From contig JBIIKZ010000049.1 in the NCBI GenBank assembly GCA_044232905.1, forward strand, positions 1 through 17,684: 17,684 nucleotides of DNA, read 5' to 3'. This DNA comes from CANHVK01 sp044232905 (lineage in GTDB: Bacteria > Bacteroidota > Bacteroidia > Flavobacteriales_D > Crocinitomicaceae). The notes beneath the pieces were generated by a model that was given only the letters and a program-made list of their open reading frames with translations, had not been told where the DNA came from and did not search any database. Position numbers and translations under genes: made by a program. Positions 1-5,933 of this stretch are shown one piece after another; positions within the stretch are counted from its first letter, which is position 1; each line of letters opens with the position of its first letter.

Positions 1-72
1 ACCTATTTCGTAAGAATTTATATTGAAATTATCTCTAAATTGAGTTGTGTTCTTTTTCCCTACTTCAGCCAT
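1..72 (-). CDS. 5' start of an unidentified gene, cut by the window edge
   Basis: An ATG at 72 opens a frame of 24 codons that stays open to base 1, beginning MAEVGKKNTTQF and rich in Asn, Lys and Thr. It begins 32 bases after the lysozyme stop codon on the same strand, and no terminator lies between, so it is probably co-transcribed with the lysozyme. The leader is A/T-rich without a Shine-Dalgarno motif, like its neighbours. Too little is visible to name a family. The opposite-strand frame over this stretch is a shadow of this start and of the lysozyme. Confidence 0.5.
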   Translation of the reverse strand, partial: MAEVGKKNTTQFRDNFNINSYEIG

Positions 73-104
73 TCTAAAAGTTATTTATTTAACTATATAT
101 TAAC

Positions 105-554
105 CTACCCCACTTTAAAATACAAATCAGCCTCCGCTTGTCTTCTTTTGACTAAACCTGCTAACACTTTACCACCCGCATGGGTCCATTTATTAAATTC
201 TGTTCTGATGGTTGGATCAGCAGGATTAAGATTTACTTTTTTGAGTAATGTGGCTGCCTTTAGGTTGTTGATTCCTAGATTATAAGCAAAAGAAACCAAG
301 GCATCGTATTGATTTTGATTGAGCGTGGATGTCACCATGCTTTTCAACTTATTTTCGATCATTACTAATTCTTTACGAAGCAATTCTTCCGCTTGCTCTT
401 TGGTAATTGTTGCCGTTAGAAGGTATTTTTCTTCCGCAGTATCTATCAAGGTACCAAAACCAATGGTCGGCAAACCAACAGCATCTTTATACATTTTGGG
501 TCTAAACCCTTCAAATTGTTCTATTAATAAAATTCCGTTTTTTCCTGTATTCAT
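105..554 (-). CDS. GH24 (T4-type) lysozyme / endolysin
   Basis: The product is 149 residues, the usual length for a single-domain T4-type lysozyme (glycoside hydrolase 24), which cuts the beta-1,4 bond between N-acetylmuramic acid and N-acetylglucosamine in peptidoglycan. The family's catalytic spacing Glu-x8-Asp-x5-Thr is present as Glu15, Asp24 and Thr30, inside FEGFRP and PTIGFGT. The C-terminal helical lobe carries the usual NQNQYDALVSFAYNLG stretch (residues 79-94) and GLVKRRQAEADLY near the end. There is no signal peptide, so export would need a holin-like partner or cell lysis; alternatively the enzyme could ride on a particle. It follows the unknown membrane protein gene by 47 bases, and a heptamer repeat fills that gap. 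The family is secure; whether it acts in phage lysis, particle release or a tail structure is not decided by the sequence. Confidence 0.93.
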   Translation of the reverse strand: MNTGKNGILLIEQFEGFRPKMYKDAVGLPTIGFGTLIDTAEEKYLLTATITKEQAEELLRKELVMIENKLKSMVTSTLNQNQYDALVSFAYNLGINNLKAATLLKKVNLNPADPTIRTEFNKWTHAGGKVLAGLVKRRQAEADLYFKVG

Positions 555-556
555 AA

Positions 557-605
557 TTTCAACTTTTTACTTTCAACTTTCAACTCTCTATTCTCTACTC
601 TCTAC
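557..605 (-). repeat. Seven-copy degenerate heptamer repeat in the lysozyme leader
   Basis: Read on the minus strand, seven units of exactly 7 bases follow one another: GTAGAGA, GTAGAGA, ATAGAGA, GTTGAAA, GTTGAAA, GTAAAAA, GTTGAAA. Two bases then lead into the lysozyme ATG. The first unit contains the stop codon of the upstream membrane-protein gene, so the array fills the whole intergenic gap. It is purine-only apart from the T at position 2 or 3 of each unit. Such short arrays can change copy number by replication slippage. An effect on lysozyme translation is an inference from its position. Confidence 0.8.
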
Positions 606-1789
606 TCCTTTTCCACTTTCTTACTCACCGGTTTCGTACCTGCCCCTCGAATAGAAACGACTTTACTTAATAAATCAAACCAAAACGGAGCACCAAACGA
701 TATAGCGATAGCAGTCAGAAAATACCCTAGCAATTTCCGGAATGACAACCCTTCCATTATAAAAGCTACCTTCTGTTTCCATTTTAATTTGATAACTATC
801 TCTTTTTTACACCTAGGATTACATGTAGTGTGTTTTTTCCATGTAGGTTTGCACTCTATCCATTTTTTCGTTTCTGGAAAATGCCATCCTAATCCAATCA
901 CAGCATTTGCGTTTTCTATGTCCGATCTAACAATAGAGTCCGTTTTTTTAAAGTATAGATTTGCAATTGAGTCGTGGTATTCCGACAAATGACCTGTTGA
1001 ATCTTTATGTGAATCAACATATTGTACAGACAAAGAAGTCATCTTTTGCGCTGCATTTTTATCCGTAGCTAATTTATGAGCGATTTCAATTGTGTTTACA
1101 TTAAAAATGAAGGCTAGAGACAACCCTATCAAAAGTGTAATTAGTTGACTTTGTTTTTTATACCAGCCAGAAGCCCTGTGCATCGTTTCGTCAAACCAAT
1201 TTTCTAATTTTTCTTTGAATAGCTCCAAGTCGTTATTAGAGTTATCTAACATGGTTAACAACAAGGTCTTTGTCTCACTAATTTCATGAAGTGTTGAAGC
1301 ACCACGTTTGACATAAGTAAATTTTTCTTCCGAAGCCAAACCTTCAATACAAGCAGTATCCCCTTCCAATTTTCCTTTATCGAATAAAATTTTCAGAACC
1401 GCTTTCGAAAAGAAATCAGCACTAATATATGATGGTCTTTTTGAAATTTTATTTTCACCTAAATACTTAATCAAAGGCTCATTATAAAATAATTCAACAA
1501 ATGACATCTCCCCTTTTTGTTTTGGTTTTGGGCAAGTAAATCTGAAATAATAGACAAACCCTTTAAGTCTTTTAAAAACACATTTTAAGACATCCAATAA
1601 CACACTCCAAAAAGTATGTTCGGTATGGAATCCATCGTCCAACATACGCTTAATGGCCTGCTCTAATTTTCTCCCTCTCAAATTCAAATTTGCTGCTATC
1701 CCCTCGTTAATTGTAGTAGCCAACAAACTATATATCAAAAAGATAAATATCAAACCTATCACTACATCTAATGCTACATTATCAAACAT
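602..1789 (-). CDS. Membrane protein of unknown function with three predicted TM helices
   Basis: I choose the ATG at 1789 (395 residues) over a TTG three codons upstream at 1798. Three hydrophobic segments stand out: residues about 8-25, about 213-232, and about 352-370 near the C-terminus. Between the first two lies a charged region of about 185 residues, and between the last two a region of about 115 residues with a Cys-rich patch (Cys313, Cys323, Cys327). Two stretches look like family signatures: LENWFDETMHRASGWYK just before helix 2, followed by FNVNTIEIA, and SFGAPFWFDLLSKV at the end of helix 3, followed by RGAGTKP. I recall these patterns from uncharacterised bacterial membrane proteins but can assign no function. 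It is the first gene after the terminator at 1855-1896 and precedes the lysozyme. A holin-like role is possible but it is much larger than known holins. Confidence 0.85.
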   Translation of the reverse strand: MFDNVALDVVIGLIFIFLIYSLLATTINEGIAANLNLRGRKLEQAIKRMLDDGFHTEHTFWSVLLDVLKCVFKRLKGFVYYFRFTCPKPKQKGEMSFVELFYNEPLIKYLGENKISKRPSYISADFFSKAVLKILFDKGKLEGDTACIEGLASEEKFTYVKRGASTLHEISETKTLLLTMLDNSNNDLELFKEKLENWFDETMHRASGWYKKQSQLITLLIGLSLAFIFNVNTIEIAHKLATDKNAAQKMTSLSVQYVDSHKDSTGHLSEYHDSIANLYFKKTDSIVRSDIENANAVIGLGWHFPETKKWIECKPTWKKHTTCNPRCKKEIVIKLKWKQKVAFIMEGLSFRKLLGYFLTAIAISFGAPFWFDLLSKVVSIRGAGTKPVSKKVEKE

Positions 1790-1808
1790 AAAACACAAAA
1801 ATTACCTG

Positions 1809-1827
1809 TAAGCAATCAAATTGCTTA
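1809..1827. repeat. Perfect 8-bp inverted repeat upstream of the membrane-protein gene
   Basis: TAAGCAAT and ATTGCTTA flank a 3-base spacer, giving a perfect palindrome 19 bases upstream of the ATG at 1789. No T-run follows directly on either strand, so it does not look like a terminator. An operator site or a hairpin in the mRNA leader would fit its place between terminator and start codon. No clear Bacteroidota-type promoter (TTG / TAnnTTTG at about 20 bases) could be placed here with confidence. Confidence 0.5.
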
Positions 1828-1854
1828 AAATAAAACGAACTAAATAACGTGAGT

Positions 1855-1896
1855 AAAATCAAGTTGCTGATGATTCAAGAATACACCAACAACTTG
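1855..1896 (-). terminator. Intrinsic terminator after the fibre operon
   Basis: On the minus strand CAAGTTGTTGGTG (1896-1884) and CATCAGCAACTTG (1872-1860) pair over 13 positions, counting two G-U wobbles in RNA, with an 11-base loop. TTTT (1858-1855) follows after one base. It begins 10 bases after the stop codon of the 785-residue fibre gene. The strong stem, position and trailing T's support a rho-independent terminator separating the fibre operon from the membrane-protein/lysozyme unit, although the T-run is short. Confidence 0.75.
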
Positions 1897-1906
1897 TACT
1901 TCTTGA

Positions 1907-4264
1907 CTATCCTATATAAAATCCCTCAATGAAAACGGTACCAGTATAGGTAGTTGCATCAGAAGCAGTTACTACCTTAACATAAATCCCCGTACTTGCA
2001 GGACATGAAATACGCGAAGAACTTTCAGCGCGTAAGGTTAACGCTGTAAATTGATTTGCAGCAAATGAAGAATTTGGAAGTGCTTGATTACTTACAAAAT
2101 CAGCATAATTAGAAGCTGTATGCCCTACTGAAATAGATGGTCCTGTGAATCCTAAAGAAACAATTGTATCAGCATGAAACCACACATTGGTTATCACAAA
2201 TCTTCCTTTAGCACTATCCGTAGTTAGTAGTAAAGTGGAACCAGCAGTTTTACAGTTAATTTGCACTTTTGAAGTTATCTTGCCCGTAACGACAGAACCA
2301 ACTTTTGAATCAACATACGTTTTTACTGCTTTTTGAGAAGGATATTTTGTGTCCGAATTGGAAGCTAAAGTACCATCCGTATCTTTATTTGTAGATGCTT
2401 CAACACCACTTACATCAGCAGCTGTGATATTCGCCCAATTCGCTTTACCATCCGAAGTTACCGATTTTAAAAACTTACCTGTACCTTCCGTTCCATCTAA
2501 TAAACGAAGTGAGTAATTATAATGACCATTCGTTGCAGAAAATTCACCACCAATATTAGTTGAAGTTCCTGACGTAAAATCAACTACCCCTTGTGTACCA
2601 ATGTTTAAAGTTGGATTTCCAGAAGCTTTACCTGAAAGTCCCATATTAAAAGAACCTGAAGTAACACCTGTAGCAGAAGCAATTAAGCCTGTAGCATCAA
2701 CAGAACCCGTAATTTGAGTTTTAAAACGACCACTCACTGCAAAATTTGAAGTCACAGCATGCAAATGGTAAAACGTATTCGTTATATCTCCTTCACCAAT
2801 AGCAACCTGACTACCCGTATCTTGGATACTACCATTCGTTACGTTTTTAGAAGTCGACCATCTTGGGACATAATTTACTGTTCCAGATCCTGTTGTAAAA
2901 GGAGTTAAATCTTGATCTCCCGTATTACTTCCAGATAGCGTTGAAATTCCTAAAATTGCTTTGATTTTATCCGCCGAGAAATAATCTAAAATTGCCTTAA
3001 TAACAGGAAACTTTGTTGTACTTGTTTCATTTCCAGTAATAGCAGCTACTTTATTCGCAGCGTTTTCAGGAGTAAAACCTAAATTTGCTTGGTAATTAGA
3101 ATCCACCCAGTCGTGTACAGCTTTCACAGATGGAAACTTAACATCAGAAGTAGCATCTGTAGTAACCGATGTTGATTTATTTGAAGTGTTTTCCTTTTGA
3201 CCTAATTGAGTAGAAACAGTGGTAGCAAAATTCGCATCATTTCCTAACGCAGCAGCTAGTTCACTCAAGGTATTTAATGCTTCAGGAGAAGTATTCACAA
3301 TCGCAGCAATACGAGCATCTAATTCATTTGAAACCGCTTGCGTAGTTGGATATAATACATTGTTTTTTGTAGTGAAATCAGTTGCTTTGTTTGCTACGTT
3401 TTCAGCAGTATATCCCAGTGCTGGTGATAAATCTCCTAATCCAATTTTTACCGCATTCAATTGTTCATCAACAAAATAAAGCAGTCCATCTTTAGTAAAA
3501 ATTGAATTTACTTGATGATTTGTAAGGGTGGTGCTATTATTTAAAACAACCTCATCAAAATTAGGAGTATCATTTTGAGTTACCACTTTTCTTGCTAATT
3601 GTCCACCATCAACATAGTAAAGTTCTCCCTCATAAAAAACGACAGAATTAGTCGGTAAATCAACCAAGGTAGTTTGGTCAGAAAATGAAGCTTTATTTAA
3701 ATTAGGTGAACTACCTTCTGTAATCAATTTTGAAGTTTCTCCAGAAGCATCTACTTTATACAATTCATCATTGTAAATAAAAATTGTATTCGCTGCTTGC
3801 GGAGTTTGCGTTGTTTGATTCATTAATTTAATAGTATATAACTCAGCTACATCATTTTTAGCAACTACTTTTTGAGGAGCACCAAAACCATCGGTCCAAT
3901 ACAAATCGTCGCCTGATAGAAAAAGCGTATGGGCAATTGGTATTTCACCTGTTGGTAAATTAGCTAAATTCAAGGTGTTCAAAGCTGCATCTGCTCCATC
4001 CAAAACTATATCATACGAAATTCCAGCTCCATCTACATAATACGGTCTATTTCCACTCACATACAAGGAGTAAGGAGTTGTTGATGGAGTGGTAGGATTA
4101 AATACTAGTTCTTGGAAATTAAATCCTAAACCTGTTAAAATTTCTTTTAAAGCATCTAAGCTAATACGTTTTGTTGTTCCTCCATTTACAATTGGAAGAA
4201 AATCTGTACCTACCGCATTTACTGCTAATAAGTTTTCTAATTGTGATATTTTTTTATCTGACAT
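1907..4264 (-). CDS. Phage-type tail fibre protein built from repeats
   Basis: The 785-residue product reads as a fibre from base to tip. Residues 1-48 form a short module (KISQLENL...DFLPIVNGGTTKRIS) also found at the N-terminus of the next two genes upstream, likely a docking piece. Residues about 51-275 hold five beta-hairpin repeats. Residues about 284-432 hold three copies of an NK-x(n)-K(F/Y)P-x-KAV motif with helical linkers, and a fourth lies at 626-654. Residues about 460-490 and 592-620 resemble stretches common in Bacteroidota fibre and adhesin proteins (GTVNYVPRWS; GTGKFLKSVTSDGK). The last 125 residues are beta-rich and end in VFIEGFYIG, a plausible receptor-binding tip. No S74 chaperone peptidase is present. 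Low-complexity Thr/Asn/Ser content is typical of trimeric fibres. It is the last gene before the terminator. The fibre assignment is firm; the target is unknown. Confidence 0.85.
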   Translation of the reverse strand: MSDKKISQLENLLAVNAVGTDFLPIVNGGTTKRISLDALKEILTGLGFNFQELVFNPTTPSTTPYSLYVSGNRPYYVDGAGISYDIVLDGADAALNTLNLANLPTGEIPIAHTLFLSGDDLYWTDGFGAPQKVVAKNDVAELYTIKLMNQTTQTPQAANTIFIYNDELYKVDASGETSKLITEGSSPNLNKASFSDQTTLVDLPTNSVVFYEGELYYVDGGQLARKVVTQNDTPNFDEVVLNNSTTLTNHQVNSIFTKDGLLYFVDEQLNAVKIGLGDLSPALGYTAENVANKATDFTTKNNVLYPTTQAVSNELDARIAAIVNTSPEALNTLSELAAALGNDANFATTVSTQLGQKENTSNKSTSVTTDATSDVKFPSVKAVHDWVDSNYQANLGFTPENAANKVAAITGNETSTTKFPVIKAILDYFSADKIKAILGISTLSGSNTGDQDLTPFTTGSGTVNYVPRWSTSKNVTNGSIQDTGSQVAIGEGDITNTFYHLHAVTSNFAVSGRFKTQITGSVDATGLIASATGVTSGSFNMGLSGKASGNPTLNIGTQGVVDFTSGTSTNIGGEFSATNGHYNYSLRLLDGTEGTGKFLKSVTSDGKANWANITAADVSGVEASTNKDTDGTLASNSDTKYPSQKAVKTYVDSKVGSVVTGKITSKVQINCKTAGSTLLLTTDSAKGRFVITNVWFHADTIVSLGFTGPSISVGHTASNYADFVSNQALPNSSFAANQFTALTLRAESSSRISCPASTGIYVKVVTASDATTYTGTVFIEGFYIG
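2303..3391 (-). repeat. Four copies of an NK...KYPS-KAV coding repeat in the fibre gene
   Basis: Copies begin at residues 292, 362, 404 and 626 of the 785-residue fibre protein. Each is about 28 residues: an Asn-Lys start, a Ser/Thr-rich loop, an aromatic-Pro pair (LYP, KFP, KFP, KYP), then a short helix with QAV/KAV/KAI/KAV and an acidic-aromatic end. The first and third copies are preceded by near-identical linkers, LGYTAENVANK and LGFTPENAANK. The first three lie at 2969-3391 and the last at 2303-2389, split by the beta-rich middle domain. Confidence 0.75.
3440..4114 (-). repeat. Five beta-hairpin coding repeats in the fibre shaft
   Basis: Five units of about 40-46 residues occupy residues 51-275 of the 785-residue fibre protein. 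Each has a hydrophobic strand plus Thr-rich turn, then a strand pair of the form (L/I/V)(F/Y)-x(2)-(G/D/E)-x(2)-(Y/L)Y-x-(V/T)D-x-G and a closing V-(V/I) strand. Examples of the core are SLYVSGNRPYYVDG, TLFLSGDDLYWTDG, TIFIYNDELYKVDA, SVVFYEGELYYVDG and SIFTKDGLLYFVDE. Divergence is high, so these are old protein repeats, not a recent DNA tandem array. Confidence 0.75.
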
Positions 4265-4288
4265 GATATTTATTTTTAAAATTTATTA

Positions 4289-5107
4289 TTAAGCCCAATT
4301 AAATACTAGATCCAATTCTTTACGTTTAGAATTAATAAAATGTAATCCACTTAAATCAATGCGAAAACCACCCAAATCCGAAGCTTTTGTTGTATTAATA
4401 TCTTCCGGAACCAAAACATTATTGGTAAAAGGAGGTATTGTAATTGCATCATTTTCAGAAGAAAGACCAATATTTACCTGATTAAATGAAGGGAAATTAG
4501 AATCCTTTGGCAAAACTGAAGCCAATTGAGTTAAAGGGTTAGACTTTGCTAAACCATTCGTTTGACTTTCAATTGAATGTATTGCAATTCTACCCAATGA
4601 TGTAATTTCAAGTGTCACTACAGTTGTTAATGGAATACTATAATCATCATTCGAATTGTAATTTAATTGATCTACAACATATCGTTGAGTTAGAACAATA
4701 TTTCTAAAAAACACAGATTTTTCAGGAGCTGCATCTAAAAGCATACAACTAAATGTATTATTTTGAGATCGTAAAAATAGACTACCACCATTATTATTAT
4801 AAAAAGAATTCGAATCTACCTTCACACTCTGGTAGTTGTGAGTTTCATCTCCAAAAACATAAGGAATATACAAAGTACCCCCTAAATGAGTTACTTTTCC
4901 AACTTTTCGATATTTGGGAAAATTAGTAGGATCAGGATGGCGATAATTATTGTTTAAATTAAATCTCAGCCACTGAGAATCATCACCAAAAATTTGACTA
5001 ACAGAAGCTTTTAGCTCCACATTGTTTCCTCCTTGTGAGATTGGTATTAAATCATACGAATTTAAATCTTTTGCACGATTTAAGTCGCTTATAAATTTAT
5101 CTGACAT
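4289..5107 (-). CDS. Small fibre / receptor-binding-like protein, sister of the upstream gene
   Basis: The 272-residue product begins with the shared fibre N-terminal module (FISDLNRAKDLNSYDLIPIS). From residue 46 it carries a beta-rich body with WLRFNLNNNY, YRKVGKVTHLGGTLYIPY (residues 66-83), NQVNIGL and IPPF. It ends with EDINTTKASDLGGFRIDLSG. The same landmarks occur in the same order in the 265-residue neighbour, so the two are paralogues. The YRxxGxxxHLxGxLYIPY stretch resembles the strand-turn pattern of phage minor tail and receptor-binding proteins. There is no signal peptide or membrane segment. It starts 10 bases after the neighbour's stop and ends 24 bases before the 785-residue fibre start, fitting one mRNA. 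An alternative or accessory adhesion tip is inferred. Confidence 0.75.
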   Translation of the reverse strand: MSDKFISDLNRAKDLNSYDLIPISQGGNNVELKASVSQIFGDDSQWLRFNLNNNYRHPDPTNFPKYRKVGKVTHLGGTLYIPYVFGDETHNYQSVKVDSNSFYNNNGGSLFLRSQNNTFSCMLLDAAPEKSVFFRNIVLTQRYVVDQLNYNSNDDYSIPLTTVVTLEITSLGRIAIHSIESQTNGLAKSNPLTQLASVLPKDSNFPSFNQVNIGLSSENDAITIPPFTNNVLVPEDINTTKASDLGGFRIDLSGLHFINSKRKELDLVFNWA

Positions 5108-5117
5108 AGTAGTAATT

Positions 5118-5915
5118 TTATTCGTATAAACTTTTTGAATACTTATTGAAATAATTATTCAAATAAGAAATTCCATCTAATGAAATTCCAAAACCACCTA
5201 AATGATTAATCTTTGTAGTATCAATATTTTCAGGCGCTAATACTTGAACATTGTTTATTGTTAAAGGAGGAATAGACATTACATGATTGGTACCAACTCC
5301 AACGCTCACCTGAGAATAATCAGGGAATGGTTGCCCTGCTACAATATTGGTTGAGATAATTCTATGCGGATGTGCCCCAAAAGAATCTATAACTGTTGGT
5401 AAATCTTCATAATCAAAAATACCAGCAAGTTGAAATGTCCCATTGGTATTAATTATAAATAAAACTGTAGCAACAATAGGAATAGTATAAGATATTTCGT
5501 TTTGAATAAAATCAAGCTTTCTAGATAGAATTACGTTCGACTTTAGAAATCGTAAACTAGGACTTGCCTCGTAAGGTAAATTAACTCCTGAATTTGAATT
5601 AAAAAACAAAAATCCAGACTCTGTATAAGATACAAAATTAGTATCTACCAGAACTTTTGAAGTTGGAGCATAAGGTATATACAAACTTCCTCTCAAATGA
5701 ACCGTTTCACCAATAACTCTATATTGAGGTAGAGCCCAACCAGATGGATAAGGATAGTTTGAATTTACATTAATATTTTGCCAACCAGTATCATGTCCAA
5801 CCAATTGAGCCACTGAAATGTTTTTAGTTTCACCGTTATTTACAATTGGTATCAAATCATTTTCTGTGATTTGATAAGCTCTTCGTAATTCAGAAATTTT
5901 ACGATTATTTGCCAT
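5118..5915 (-). CDS. Small fibre / receptor-binding-like protein
   Basis: The 265-residue product opens with the module KISELRRAYQITENDLIPIV (residues 6-25) plus NNGETKNIS, nearly the same as the start of the 785-residue fibre. The body has WQNINVNSNY, YRVIGETVHLRGSLYIPY (residues 65-82), a hydrophobic central strand region, SQVSVGVG and IPPL. The closing region is ENIDTTKINHLGGFGISLDG. It pairs with the downstream 272-residue paralogue but differs strongly in residues 90-190, as expected for two adhesins with a common frame and different binding faces. No signal peptide is seen. It lies 18 bases after the 515-residue gene's stop. Fibre-type is well supported; the binding partner is unknown. 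Confidence 0.75.
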   Translation of the reverse strand: MANNRKISELRRAYQITENDLIPIVNNGETKNISVAQLVGHDTGWQNINVNSNYPYPSGWALPQYRVIGETVHLRGSLYIPYAPTSKVLVDTNFVSYTESGFLFFNSNSGVNLPYEASPSLRFLKSNVILSRKLDFIQNEISYTIPIVATVLFIINTNGTFQLAGIFDYEDLPTVIDSFGAHPHRIISTNIVAGQPFPDYSQVSVGVGTNHVMSIPPLTINNVQVLAPENIDTTKINHLGGFGISLDGISYLNNYFNKYSKSLYE

Positions 5916-5933
5916 ATTTTATTTTTTATTTGA

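Noticed and set aside
40..285. Plus-strand open frames, here and at many other places (e.g. 319-654, 12679-12972, 13371-13610)
   Set aside because: All lie opposite strong minus-strand coding frames, have no protein-family character and are short, so they are shadows.
557..605. CRISPR-like array
   Set aside because: Units are 7 bases, directly adjacent and without spacers.
1790..1798. TTG start for the membrane protein, three codons upstream of the ATG
   Set aside because: The ATG at 1789 gives a normal start for a membrane protein just before its first helix; the added codons contribute nothing.
1799..1860. Bacteroidota-type promoter in front of the membrane-protein gene
   Set aside because: A TA-n3-TTTG-like match exists near 1800 but spacing of the -7 element is off by one base and no TTG lies at the right distance, so I could not support it.
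1907..2300. Variable region of a diversity-generating retroelement in the fibre tip
   Set aside because: No reverse transcriptase, no template repeat and no C-type-lectin-like fold were seen in the window.
1907..5915. Invertible fibre-switch cassette
   Set aside because: The fibre genes all point the same way, and no recombinase gene or flanking inverted crossover sites were found.
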